A stretch of DNA of 64,000 bases from Kocuria dechangensis. GTDB lineage: Bacteria; Actinomycetota; Actinomycetes; Actinomycetales; Micrococcaceae. How positions within the stretch are numbered: the first letter of the stretch is position 1; the number at the start of each line of letters is the position of its first letter. This document shows, piece by piece, positions 17,266-24,691 of this stretch. The stretch is taken from positions 124,001-188,000 of the forward strand of contig NZ_BMEQ01000006.1 in NCBI RefSeq assembly GCF_014636775.1. The letters are read 5' to 3'. A model generated the notes under the pieces. The model was given only the letters and a program-made list of their open reading frames with translations. It did not search any database and had not been told where the DNA came from. Position numbers and translations under genes: made by a program.

Positions 17266-17754
17266 GTGGACCAGACCGACGCCGTGGCACAGACCGGCAC
17301 GCAGCCGACCGAGGCGGGGCAGGCCGAGTCGGGACAGGCCGACCGGAGCGGGCTCCTGGCCTCCGCCCCGGCGATCGAGGGCGAGACCTTCTCCCGGGTG
17401 TCCCTCACCCCGGCGGCGGTCGAGCTGCTGGGGAAGCTCCGCGAGACGCACGGGCGGCTGATGTTCCACCAGTCGGGCGGGTGCTGCGACGGCTCCGCGC
17501 CCATGTGCTATCCCGCCGGGGACTTCCTCACCGGGCCCGCGGACGTCCTGCTCGGGGTGTTCGAGCTGCCGGGGGACCCCGCCACGGCGGAGCTGGAGTT
17601 CTGGATCTCGCGGGAGCAGTTCGAGTACTGGAAGCACACCCTGCTCACGGTGGACGTGGTCGAGGGGCGCGGCTCCGGGTTCTCCGTGGAGGCGCCGGAG
17701 GGCAAGCGGTTCCTCATCCGCTCGACCCTCCTGCAGGATCCGGCCGGCCCCTGA
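17266..17754 (+). CDS. DUF779 family protein
   Basis: This 162-residue protein matches DUF779 in FHQSGGCCDGSAPMCYP, a cysteine-rich metal-site-like motif, and the following DVLLGVFELPG. The first 45 residues are a Gln/Ala/Gly-rich extension. DUF779 genes usually lie next to acetaldehyde or aldehyde dehydrogenase genes; none is near here, so its partner may be elsewhere. GTG 17266 is supported by GAGGAG 6 nt upstream, 39 bp after the methyltransferase-like gene, so the two may be co-transcribed. Its 3' end overlaps the convergent Nif3-tail-like gene by 41 bp. Confidence 0.82.
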   Translation: MDQTDAVAQTGTQPTEAGQAESGQADRSGLLASAPAIEGETFSRVSLTPAAVELLGKLRETHGRLMFHQSGGCCDGSAPMCYPAGDFLTGPADVLLGVFELPGDPATAELEFWISREQFEYWKHTLLTVDVVEGRGSGFSVEAPEGKRFLIRSTLLQDPAGP

Positions 17755-18112
17755 GCCGGCCCTGCTCGTCGAAGGAGGGCCCCCGGTCGTGGACCGGGAA
17801 GGTGTGGAAGGCCGGGACCTCGTAGGGGTGGGCCCCGGCCATCGCCCGCAGCACCGTCTCCCGCTCGGCGGCCGGGTAGAGCACCTCGACACGCACCTCG
17901 TCGACCTCCTCGGGCGTCCCCACCTCCCCGATCGTGGGGTTCGCCCCGGGCAGCGGCGTGAAGCGGCCCGTCCCGCGGCTGACGAACGCCGTGTGGGAGT
18001 AGTTGCCGAAGCGCCCGGCCCCGGCGTCGCCCAGGGCCTGCAGGACGGCCTCGGCGTGGGTGGCGGGGACGTAGACGACGAGCGCGTGGGTCCGCGGCTC
18101 CTCAGTGGTCAT
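17714..18112 (-). CDS. YqfO/Nif3 C-terminal-domain-like (CutA-fold) protein
   Basis: The protein (132 residues from ATG 18112, 144 from ATG 18148) has the small ferredoxin-like fold seen as an insert in Nif3/YqfO proteins. Visible markers are VVYVPATHAEAVLQALGDAG, GNYSHTAFVSRGTGRF, the PTIGEVG turn and the C-terminal AHPYEVPAFHTF. Stand-alone versions are conserved in bacteria without known function; related folds bind metal (CutA). It follows the CDF metal exporter, which fits a metal link by inference. An exact 36-bp duplication provides two in-frame ATGs. The 18112 start leaves a 25-bp gap to the CDF stop, while 18148 overlaps it. Confident about fold family, not function. Confidence 0.72.
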   Translation of the reverse strand: MTTEEPRTHALVVYVPATHAEAVLQALGDAGAGRFGNYSHTAFVSRGTGRFTPLPGANPTIGEVGTPEEVDEVRVEVLYPAAERETVLRAMAGAHPYEVPAFHTFPVHDRGPSFDEQGRLRGRPDPAGGSSG

Positions 18113-18172
18113 GAGTTCCTCGGTGGTCCTGAGTTCCTCAGTGGTCATGAGTTCCTCGGTGGTCCTGAGTTC
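18101..18172. repeat. Exact 36-bp tandem duplication across a gene junction
   Basis: Two identical 36-bp copies (18101-18136 and 18137-18172) each consist of two similar 18-bp halves, one with GGTCATGAG and one with GGTCCTGAG. On the minus strand each copy contains both a stop in the CDF frame and a start in the downstream gene's frame. Confidence 0.95.
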
Positions 18173-19151
18173 CTCGGTGGTCGTGGGGCGAGCACACCTC
18201 CGGCTCGACGTGGTCGGCGGGCTCCAGCTGGATCGTGGAGTGCTGGACGGACACGGGGAAGTGCTCCGCCACGCACCGCTGGATCCGGCCCAGCGCCTCG
18301 GCGGAGCCGCCGGAGTAGAAGTACTCGTCCTCGAGCACCACGTGCGCGGTGAGCACCGGCAGGTCCGAGGAGATCCGGGAGGCGTGCAGGTCGTGGATGC
18401 CCACCACGTGGGGCAGCTCCAGGATGTGCCCGCGCACGTCCTGCAGGTCCAGGCCCGGGGGCGCGCTCTCCATGAGCACGGACAGGGACTCCCCGAGCAG
18501 CCGCAGGGTCCGGGGGACGATGAGCAGGCCGATGAGCAGGGCGACGACGGCGTCCGCCTGCACCCAGCCGGTGAGGGTGATGACCACCGCCGCGACGATC
18601 ACCGCGACCGAGCCGAGGGCGTCGTTGAGCACCTCGAGCATGGCCGCGCGCAGGTTCAGGCTGGAGCGCCGCCCGCCGAACAGCACCACCATGGCGATGA
18701 TGTTGCCGGCGAGGCCGAGGATGCCGAAGACGACCATCTCGGCGGAGGCCACCGGCTCGGGCTCGATGAACCGCCGCACGCCCTCGACGAGCACGAACAG
18801 CCCCACGGCCAGGAGCACGCCCGCCTGGAGGGCCGCGGCGACGATCTCGGCGCGCCGCCAGCCCCACGTGCGCCGCGCCGTGGGCGGGCGCAGGCTCAGG
18901 TGGGCGGCGACCAGCGCCAGCAGCAGCCCGCCGGCGTCGGTGAGCACGTGGGCGGTGTCGAAGAGCAGGGCGAGGGAGCCGGTCCACAGCGCTCCGACCA
19001 GCTGGACGACGAACAGCGCGGTGGTGATCCCGAAGGCCGTGGCGATCCGCCACCGGTCCGTGCCCGGCCCGGCGTGGGAGTGCCCGGGCCCGTGCGAGTG
19101 GCCGTGACCGGCCTCCTCGTGCCCGTGGTCCCCGGCGTGGTCGTGAGCCAT
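18138..19151 (-). CDS. Cation diffusion facilitator (CzcD/ZitB-like) metal exporter
   Basis: The 337-residue protein has a histidine-rich N terminus (HDHAGDHGHEEAGHGHSHG), six membrane helices and a cytoplasmic ferredoxin-like tail (about 210-310). Helix 2 carries FDTAHVLTDAGG with the metal-binding His-x3-Asp. Helix 5 has LEVLNDALGS, with Asn where many zinc CDFs have His, which may widen metal choice. The tail ends in DHRGTQDHRGTHDH, encoded by the 36-bp duplication, giving extra histidines. It should export Zn(II) or similar ions by proton exchange. ATG 19151 has TAGGAT 6 nt upstream (leaderless) that also overlaps a GGAGG sequence. Confidence 0.93.
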   Translation of the reverse strand: MAHDHAGDHGHEEAGHGHSHGPGHSHAGPGTDRWRIATAFGITTALFVVQLVGALWTGSLALLFDTAHVLTDAGGLLLALVAAHLSLRPPTARRTWGWRRAEIVAAALQAGVLLAVGLFVLVEGVRRFIEPEPVASAEMVVFGILGLAGNIIAMVVLFGGRRSSLNLRAAMLEVLNDALGSVAVIVAAVVITLTGWVQADAVVALLIGLLIVPRTLRLLGESLSVLMESAPPGLDLQDVRGHILELPHVVGIHDLHASRISSDLPVLTAHVVLEDEYFYSGGSAEALGRIQRCVAEHFPVSVQHSTIQLEPADHVEPEVCSPHDHRGTQDHRGTHDH

Positions 19152-19170
19152 GCCTCCATCCTAGAACCCG

Positions 19171-19207
19171 CCGCCCGGGCCCGTCGCGTCGTTGCGGGCC
19201 CGGGCGG
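19171..19207. terminator. Hairpin after the acylphosphatase gene
   Basis: CCGCCCGGGCCCG pairs perfectly with CGGGCCCGGGCGG over an 11-nt loop, in the gap between the CDF start and the acylphosphatase stop. Confidence 0.65.
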
Positions 19208-19229
19208 GGACGCCGCCGGCGCCCGCGGC

Positions 19230-19568
19230 TCAGGCCGTGACGAAGTCGGTGAACTCGCCCGTGGCGGGCCCGAAGTGGGAGTCCACCTTCATGACGGCGC
19301 CGGGGGTGTCGTTGCTGTTGAGCGCCTTGAGGAGGTCGCCGACGGCCCAGCGCGGGCCCTCCGCGATCACCCCCACGGTGCCGTCCGAGTTGTTGACCGC
19401 GGAGCCGCGCAGGCCCAGCTTCTCGGCGTGCTTCCACGTCCAGTAGCGGAAGCCTACGCCGTGCACGGAGCCGTGCACCACGGCGGTCAGCCGCAGCGGC
19501 TCGTTCAGGTCCACGGCCTCGTTGGCGCGGTCGTCGGAGGGGGTCGGGTGGATCGGCGGGAGGCTCAC
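19230..19568 (-). CDS. acyP: Acylphosphatase
   Basis: The 112-residue protein carries VVHGSVHGVGFRYWTWKHAE and VNNSDGTVGVIAEGP, the two acylphosphatase signatures. Arg41 and Asn59 are the expected catalytic residues. It hydrolyses acyl phosphates such as carbamoyl- or acetyl-phosphate in the cytoplasm. About 20 extra N-terminal residues precede the fold. GTG 19568 overlaps the stop of the upstream flavin-binding-fold gene (GTGA). An in-frame GTG extension further upstream lies inside that gene and is unlikely. Confidence 0.93.
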   Translation of the reverse strand: MSLPPIHPTPSDDRANEAVDLNEPLRLTAVVHGSVHGVGFRYWTWKHAEKLGLRGSAVNNSDGTVGVIAEGPRWAVGDLLKALNSNDTPGAVMKVDSHFGPATGEFTDFVTA

Positions 19569-20047
19569 AGGTCCACGACCTTGGACTCGCCCGCGTCGAT
19601 CCGCTCGCCCGTGACGCGCGCCTTCGCCCAGCGCAGGGCGGTGGAGACCGTCCCGGGGCTGCGCCAGAGCTCGGCGGTCTCCGTGTGCACGCGCAGCACC
19701 ACGAGCCCCGGGGTGGCGGGCCCGTCCGGGTAGAAGGGCCGGAGCGCGTCCGTCCACAGGCCCTCGACCACCCGCCGGTCCTCCACGACCTCGGCGGTGC
19801 CCGAGACGGAGACCCACTCGCCGTCCCCCACGAAGGCGACGTTGACGGCGTCGTGCGCCCGGACGTCCTGCACCGAGGAGGTGTCGCGGCCGGTGAAGAA
19901 GTGCAGGTCCTCCCCCGGGGCCACGTCGACCACGGTCATGGGCCGGCTCACGAACTTGCCGGTGGGCTCCTGCGTGGTCAGCATGCCCACGCGGGTGCGG
20001 TTCACGAACTCGACGATGTGCTGGATGTCATCCTGGTGGGTGCTCAT
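19565..20047 (-). CDS. Pyridoxamine 5'-phosphate oxidase-fold (general stress protein 26-like) protein
   Basis: The 160-residue split-barrel protein matches the GSP26-type family: VGMLTTQEPTGKFVSRPM, the LHFFTGRDTSSVQDVRA strand pair, and a WVSVSGTAEVVEDR hairpin, ending LWRSPGTVSTALRWAKA. These proteins bind FMN, F420 or related cofactors; the residues do not settle which. Its stop overlaps acyP. TAATCT 6 nt before ATG 20047 indicates a leaderless transcript. Divergent to it lies the SnoaL-like pair. Confidence 0.85.
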   Translation of the reverse strand: MSTHQDDIQHIVEFVNRTRVGMLTTQEPTGKFVSRPMTVVDVAPGEDLHFFTGRDTSSVQDVRAHDAVNVAFVGDGEWVSVSGTAEVVEDRRVVEGLWTDALRPFYPDGPATPGLVVLRVHTETAELWRSPGTVSTALRWAKARVTGERIDAGESKVVDL

Positions 20048-20185
20048 GTGGTCAGATTAGGGAACGACCGTGGCCGGCGACACGGTCGGAGCCCGAGAAT
20101 TCATCGTGGGCTGAACCACGTGTCATCCGCCGGGCGGACCGGGACGCCCCGACCCGCCGGCGCACGAGAGGACGGGAGCACCAGC

Positions 20186-20707
20186 ATGGACACCCCAGCA
20201 CAGCCCTCGGAGGAGACCGCCCCCGAGAAGATCACCGCCCAGGACCGGATCGAGATCACCGAGATCCTGAGCTTCTCCTCGCACCTGCTCGACAACCGCC
20301 AGTGGGACATGTTCGGCGAGGTCTTCGTCCCCGAGGTCGAGCTCGTCACGCAGCACGGCGAGTTCACCGGGCCCGCTGGCGTGCGCGCCTACCTGGAGCA
20401 GATCGACCTCTCCCGGTACCCCGCCACGCACACCCTCAACACCATCGTCGAGGCCGTGGACCCGGACACCGCCGTCGCCTGGTCCCGGATGCTCCTGCTG
20501 ACCTGGGACCGCCGGGCCGTGGGCGGCGACTTCATCGACACGTTCCGCCGCACCGGGCACGGCTGGCGGATCGCCCGGCGCGCGGTCGCGCCCCGCAACG
20601 ACCGCGCCTCCGCGGAGCTGGCCGAGGGCGGCTTCGCCCCCGACCCCTACGCGTACGCCATGTTCGACGACGCCGTGCTGGCCGCGACCGAGCGGACCCG
20701 CCGGTGA
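20186..20707 (+). CDS. SnoaL-like (NTF2-fold) protein, first of a tandem pair
   Basis: The 173-residue protein has the cone-shaped SnoaL/NTF2 fold pattern: helix ITAQDRIEITEILSFSSHLL, strand WDMFGEVFVPEVELVTQHGE, THTLNTIVEAVD, and FRRTGHGWRIARRAVAP near the end. This fold occurs in hydroxylating-dioxygenase beta-like proteins, isomerases and dehydratases; the catalytic pattern is not clear enough to name a reaction. ATG 20186 has a CGGGAG sequence 7 nt upstream. Its stop overlaps the next gene by GTGA. Confidence 0.78.
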   Translation: MDTPAQPSEETAPEKITAQDRIEITEILSFSSHLLDNRQWDMFGEVFVPEVELVTQHGEFTGPAGVRAYLEQIDLSRYPATHTLNTIVEAVDPDTAVAWSRMLLLTWDRRAVGGDFIDTFRRTGHGWRIARRAVAPRNDRASAELAEGGFAPDPYAYAMFDDAVLAATERTRR

Positions 20708-21168
20708 GCGCGGTGCCGGAGGTCGCCGCGGCGCCGTCGTCCGGGTGGGAGCGGGTGCCCGCGGCGGACGCCCTGGAGATCGGGACCGTGCTCACCCGCT
20801 GCGCCCGTCTCGTGGACGCCCGGGCCTGGGACGAACTGGGCCGCGTCTTCGCCGAGGACGCCGTCATGGCCGCTCCCAGCGGGACCGCGACCGGTCTCGC
20901 GGGGATCGTCGAACGGGCCAGGGCCGACACCCTCGAGCCGCACCACATCACCGACACCGTCCTGCGCCGGCTGGACGACGACCGCGTGCGCGCGTGGAGC
21001 AAGTGGTTCCTGGTCTGCGCGGACGGCGCCGTGCTCGGCGGCGAGCAGCTGGACCTGCTGGTCCGCACCCCGGCCGGGTGGCGGATCGCCGAGCGGCGCA
21101 TCGCCCGGCCGGATCCCGAGCGGCGGGACGCGGTCGGAGCGCTGGGGGTCGCGGACTTCCTGGCGTGA
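20704..21168 (+). CDS. SnoaL-like (NTF2-fold) protein, second of a tandem pair
   Basis: The 154-residue paralogue-like protein shares the order of elements with its neighbour: ALEIGTVLTRCARLVDARAW, FAEDAVMAAPSGTATGLAG, HHITDTVLRRLDDDRVRAWS and TPAGWRIAERRIARPD. GTG 20704 overlaps the upstream stop, so the two are probably made together and may form a hetero-oligomer (inference). No substrate can be named. Confidence 0.75.
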   Translation: MSAVPEVAAAPSSGWERVPAADALEIGTVLTRCARLVDARAWDELGRVFAEDAVMAAPSGTATGLAGIVERARADTLEPHHITDTVLRRLDDDRVRAWSKWFLVCADGAVLGGEQLDLLVRTPAGWRIAERRIARPDPERRDAVGALGVADFLA

Positions 21169-21468
21169 GCGCCCGCGTCCTCCGCACCCTCTGCACAGGG
21201 ACGGGGCGGTGGTGGTTCCGGGATCGACGGAGCGACCGTCTGCCCCAAGCGGTCCTCGATCGTCCACGGCTGTTTCCGCGTCGCCATGCAGGCACTGCGA
21301 AGCGCCCTCACGAAGACGGACGACGACAGATCAGGTGTTGAGATCAGGTCTAAGCTGTGGCTGGTGGGGCCCTCCGGTGTCCTTTGCGGAGTTCTCCGTG
21401 GATCCCTCGCCCTGTTGCCTGCCGTGCACACCCTCACGGTTCCGACACCTGTCCTGGAGGCAACACCC
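21169..21468. other. 300-bp gap before the nucleotidyltransferase gene
   Basis: An open frame in phase with the downstream gene runs from 21286, but the start at 21469 is better. The sequence AGATCAGGT occurs twice, 13 bp apart (21328-21336 and 21341-21349), directly before a -10-like TAAGCT at 21351. This could be an operator-promoter. Nothing else is recognisable. Confidence 0.4.
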
Positions 21469-22323
21469 ATGTCCGCCCACCCCTCCCAGCATTCCCAGCC
21501 GTTCGGGCCGATCAACTCCGCCCCCACCCAGTACCCGGAGCTCAATTTCCTGCTCACCGGGCTCACCCAGCGAGCCCGGGCCGTGCTGGGGGCCGACTTC
21601 GTCGGGGCCTACCTGCACGGCGCCTTCGCCGTGGGCGGCACCGACCGCGACAGCGGCTGCGACTTCCTCATCCCGACCCACGAGCCCCTCACCGACGAGC
21701 AGGAGGCCGGGCTGCGGGCCCTGCACCAGCAGCTCCCCACCCGCCCCGGGCACTGGTCCACCGCCCTGGCCGGGGCCTACCCCGCTCTCGTCCAGCTGCG
21801 CAGCCTGGACGGGATGGGCCACCCGTGGTTGTCCGTGGGTCCCGGTCACCAGCAGATGCAGTGGACCACCACCACCAACACCGAAGTGGTGCGCTGGACC
21901 CTGCGCGAACGCGGCATCACCCTCGTCGGACCCGACCCCACCACCCTCGTGGAGCCGGTGCCCGGGCCGGTGCTGCAGCAGCGGATGCGGGGCCTGCTGC
22001 CCCGCTTCGGGGCGCACCTGGCCCAGCGGGGCGGGCTGGAGACCGCCGGGACCCAGCACTACGCGGTGGCCACCTGCGCCCGGATGCTGCACACCCTGGC
22101 CACCGGGCAGATCACCTCCCCCACCGCCGCCCTCCACTGGGCCCTGGGGGCCCTGGATCCGCGGTGGCACCCGCTGCTGACCCAGGTGCTCACCGACCGG
22201 GCCCACCCCCGCGATCCCCGGCCCCGCCCCGGCAGCGCGGCCGCCACCGCAGAGTTCGCCCGCTACGCCCAGCACCTGGCCTCTGAGGCCCATCCCCCGG
22301 CCCCGGAGGACGGCCGGCCCTGA
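21469..22323 (+). CDS. AadA/ANT(3'')-like nucleotidyltransferase
   Basis: The 284-residue protein begins with a nucleotidyltransferase domain: GADFVGAYLHGAFAVGGTDR followed by SGCDFLIPTHEPL, matching the GS-x-AxG...D-x-D layout of AadA proteins. Here the second part reads CDFLI rather than the usual VDLLV with paired Asp. A helical C-terminal domain resembling DUF4111 follows (TQHYAVATCARMLHTLATG, SPTAALHWAL). AadA enzymes adenylylate streptomycin and spectinomycin; chromosomal relatives often lack measurable resistance function. ATG 21469 is set by GGAGG 8 nt upstream. The family is likely; activity is uncertain. Confidence 0.75.
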   Translation: MSAHPSQHSQPFGPINSAPTQYPELNFLLTGLTQRARAVLGADFVGAYLHGAFAVGGTDRDSGCDFLIPTHEPLTDEQEAGLRALHQQLPTRPGHWSTALAGAYPALVQLRSLDGMGHPWLSVGPGHQQMQWTTTTNTEVVRWTLRERGITLVGPDPTTLVEPVPGPVLQQRMRGLLPRFGAHLAQRGGLETAGTQHYAVATCARMLHTLATGQITSPTAALHWALGALDPRWHPLLTQVLTDRAHPRDPRPRPGSAAATAEFARYAQHLASEAHPPAPEDGRP

Positions 22324-22497
22324 GCGGGCCCCTCGGCAGGCACGGTGGCCCGACACGCGGTGACTGAAGCGGACCGGCGACATCGAGCCGGCCGAGGGCT
22401 CCCCGCTCTCCACGGCTCGTGCCCGGCGCCCGGTCCGGAAATGCCTCGAGCAGGATCGCAGAAGCGGCCAGGCCGGCTACGGCCTAGAGTGCCGGTC

Positions 22498-22906
22498 ATG
22501 ACCATCGCGCTGCAGTACTGCCACCTCACCGTCACCGATGTCGAGGAGTCGATCGCCTTCTACGTCGACGCCCTGGGCCTGACGGTGCTCAACGACGTGT
22601 CCGCCGGCGGATTCCGCTGGGTGACCCTGGGCACCGACGTCCAGCCGGGGCTGGGGATCGTGCTCTCGGTGCCGCACGCCGGCCGGTCCCAGGCCGACGG
22701 TGACGCCCTGCAGGAGCTGCTCACCAAGGGGGTGCTGCCGATGATCGTGTTCGCCGCCGACGACCTCGAGGCGACCTTCCGCACCGTGCGCGTCCGGGGC
22801 CGAGGTCCTCCAGGAGCCCACCGACCAGCCCTGGGGCCCGCGCGACTGCGCGTTCCGCGACCCCTCGGGCAACACCGTCCGGATCGCCCAGGCGCCCGAG
22901 GCCTGA
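22498..22906 (+). pseudogene. Glyoxalase/bleomycin-resistance-like protein, frameshifted
   Basis: The first 97 codons from ATG 22498 read as a vicinal-oxygen-chelate protein (CHLTVTDVEESIAFYVDALG, then FRWVTLGTD, then LPMIVFAADDLEATF). Near 22786-22792 the frame breaks. The expected ending (EVLQEPTDQPWGPRDCAFRD, then PSGNTVRIAQ) is found one frame over and stops at 22904-22906. One extra base, or loss of a GC pair from a GCGCGC run, would explain it. TAGAGT 7 nt before the ATG suggests a leaderless promoter, so it may have been active recently. A sequencing error is possible. Confidence 0.8.
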
Positions 22907-23401
22907 CCCCTTGGTGGGCCGCCCCCGGAGGAGCCCGTCACGGCTCGCAAGGGACTCTCCCAGGGAAGAGTCCTGTCGCCGGCGGGGATCATCGTGGGCG
23001 CACTTGTGCTGGGGTGGGGGGGGGAATGGCCCCGGCACCGGCCCGAGGGAGGCTGGTCACCGGGGCATCCCGGCCGGCGACCCCTCCCGGAGGGAGGAGT
23101 GCCGGCCATGGTGGGAATGCGGCGACATCCCCACACCTAGATTCTACTGGTTAGTAAATAAAGTGTACCCCGGGTTCAGCCTCGAGCACCTTTCCGAGGC
23201 CCTGAACTGGGGCTACTACAACAGCCGCCGACCGGACCCCCGTCCCGCCCAGCTCACCACGCAGCGTGAGCTGCCCGAGCTGATGCACGGCATGCCGTAC
23301 ATGCGTGCCGGGATCCTGTGCCTGGACCTCGCCCTCCATGGGGCTGTGCCGATCCTGCCCGGGGTGCTGGAGCAGCCCGCCCCGCCCTGTGCGACGGCTG
23401 G
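22907..23401. other. Orphan region with an AT-rich patch and an unassigned coding-like fragment
   Basis: Nearly 500 bp without a recognisable gene. A run of eight or more G occurs near 23018. At 23141-23166 the base composition drops sharply (TTCTACTGGTTAGTAAATAA), including TACT-GGTT-AGTA. From there a plus-strand frame reads GFSLEHLSEALNWGYYNSRR, then LPELMHGMPYMRAGILCLDL, without a credible start. It could be a decayed gene end; I do not recognise the family. Confidence 0.4.
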
Positions 23402-23450
23402 ACGCCATGGGGTGACCCCCAACGGCGTGCCGGGGGTCACCCCATGGCGT
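23402..23450. terminator. Very strong hairpin directly after the SDR gene
   Basis: A perfect 19-bp stem (left arm 23402-23420, right arm 23432-23450) with an 11-nt loop lies immediately beside the minus-strand stop codon at 23451. Confidence 0.85.
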
Positions 23451-24101
23451 TCAGGCGGAGATCGCCTCCGAGATGAGGGTCGCACCGTCGGAGAACTCGA
23501 TCGTCTTCCCGATCGTCGACGGGTCGTCCAGCACCGCGGAGACCACGAGCGCCACGTTGGCGCGGGAGGTGCTCCGGTCGCCGTCGGACCGGCCGCCGAC
23601 GTCGATCTTGCCGGTGGCCTCGTCCAGGGTCAGGGCGCCGGGGCCCACGATCGTCCAGTCGAGGCCGGAGGCGCGGAGGTGGTCGTCGGCGTCGGCCTTC
23701 GCCTGGGCATAGGTGTGGAAGGGGTCGTCCTCCGGGACGCCGTGGTCCTGCCCGGCCCCGAGGTAGGAGACCATGACGAAGCGCTTCACGCCGGCCTTCT
23801 CGGCGGCGTCGATCGCACGGATCGCGGCCTCCCGGTCCACGGCCCAGGTCCGCTCGGGGCTGCCGCCGCCGGCACCGGCGCTCCACACCACGGCGTCCTG
23901 GCCCCGCAGCAGCTCGGCGATCTCGTCGACGGAGAGCTTCTCGACGTCGGCGACCACGGCCGTCGCGCCGGTGCTCTCGACGTCGTCGGTGTGGTCGGGG
24001 TTGCGGAAGATGCTGGTCACGTCGTTGCCGCCGGTCTGGAGCAGCTGCGCCAGGATGAGGGCGACCTTGCCGTGGCCGCCGATGATGGTGACGTGGGACA
24101 T
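23451..24101 (-). CDS. Atypical short-chain dehydrogenase (NAD(P)H-binding, SDR_a5-like)
   Basis: The 216-residue protein starts MSHVTIIGGHGKVALILAQL, the GGxGxxG-like dinucleotide motif of atypical SDRs. It continues with DAVVWSAGAGGG, RFVMVSYLGAG (the Ser-Tyr region), YAQAKADADDHLRASGLDWT and the typical ending TIEFSDGATLISEAI. Relatives are putative NAD(P)-dependent oxidoreductases or regulators such as YtfG/YwnB/HSCARG types. ATG 24101 follows AGAAGGAG by 7 nt. Longer starts upstream are rejected for that reason. Confidence 0.87.
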   Translation of the reverse strand: MSHVTIIGGHGKVALILAQLLQTGGNDVTSIFRNPDHTDDVESTGATAVVADVEKLSVDEIAELLRGQDAVVWSAGAGGGSPERTWAVDREAAIRAIDAAEKAGVKRFVMVSYLGAGQDHGVPEDDPFHTYAQAKADADDHLRASGLDWTIVGPGALTLDEATGKIDVGGRSDGDRSTSRANVALVVSAVLDDPSTIGKTIEFSDGATLISEAISA

Positions 24102-24282
24102 GGGGGTGCTCCTTCTGAGTGCTGAGGGGATGATCTCGTTCCTCCCCGACGCTAGACCCGTCCCGTCCGCCTGAGAACCGCTCACGCGCTGGGCGAAACC
24201 GGGAATGCGGCGCCCCCGGCGGCGCGCAGGCGGACTGCGGTAGCGTCGGTGCGGTTCCTGTCCCCGTCCCGGAGGTCCCCCA

Positions 24283-24450
24283 GTGCTGCTCTTCCAGATC
24301 CTGCTGTCCGCGATCGCCCTGATCCTCATGGTGGTGGCGCTGCTCGACGGCGCGTGGCTGCTCGCGCTGATCGCCGCGATGATGCTGATGGTCGCCCTCT
24401 CCGGGGTGTTCATCGCCCACCGCAGGGAGAAGCAGCTGGGCCGCCGCTGA
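24283..24450 (+). CDS. Small membrane protein, 55 residues
   Basis: A short open frame starting at GTG 24283 with GGAGG 7 nt upstream encodes two hydrophobic helices (LLFQILLSAIALILMVVALL and LLALIAAMMLMVALSGVFIA), then a basic tail ending RREKQLGRR. The codon pattern (G/C at third positions) is that of a real gene. Such two-helix proteins are often subunits or regulators of membrane complexes, but no partner is evident. It is followed by the convergent repeat region. Confidence 0.7.
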   Translation: MLLFQILLSAIALILMVVALLDGAWLLALIAAMMLMVALSGVFIAHRREKQLGRR

Positions 24451-24504
24451 TCTCCGGACGCTGGGCTCCGCACGGCACTCCCCCGCGCTGAACCCTCCCG
24501 CACC

Positions 24505-24690
24505 GAGGAGTCGTGATCCGCACTTACCGGCAACGAGGGGTCGTTGCCTGCACAGGCCGGCGCCGAGGGGTCGTGTGCCGCCGGCATGAACCACCCATAC
24601 CGTCAGCACACGACCCCTCGGCGTGAGCGAGAGACCGGAAGTGACCCCTCGGCCTCAGCGGGTCACAGGACACGACCCCTCGCGGCGGAC
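24505..24690. repeat. Composite inverted-repeat element, convergent junction 1
   Basis: Several copies of a CGAGGGGTCGT / ACGACCCCTCG core in both orientations. The centre is a perfect 18-bp inverted repeat (24561-24578 and 24606-24623) with a 27-nt loop. It fills the gap between the small membrane gene and the AAHS transporter gene, which point towards each other. Related elements occur near 32450 and 39181. Confidence 0.85.
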
Positions 24691-24691
24691 G

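Noticed and set aside
21469..22323. Nucleotidyltransferase-like gene as acquired aminoglycoside resistance
   Set aside because: Base composition matches its neighbours and no integron, transposon or repeat borders it; the metal motif is also altered.
23018..23030. Long G run as a phase-variable promoter element
   Set aside because: No gene starts within reach on either strand, so a switch function is not supported.
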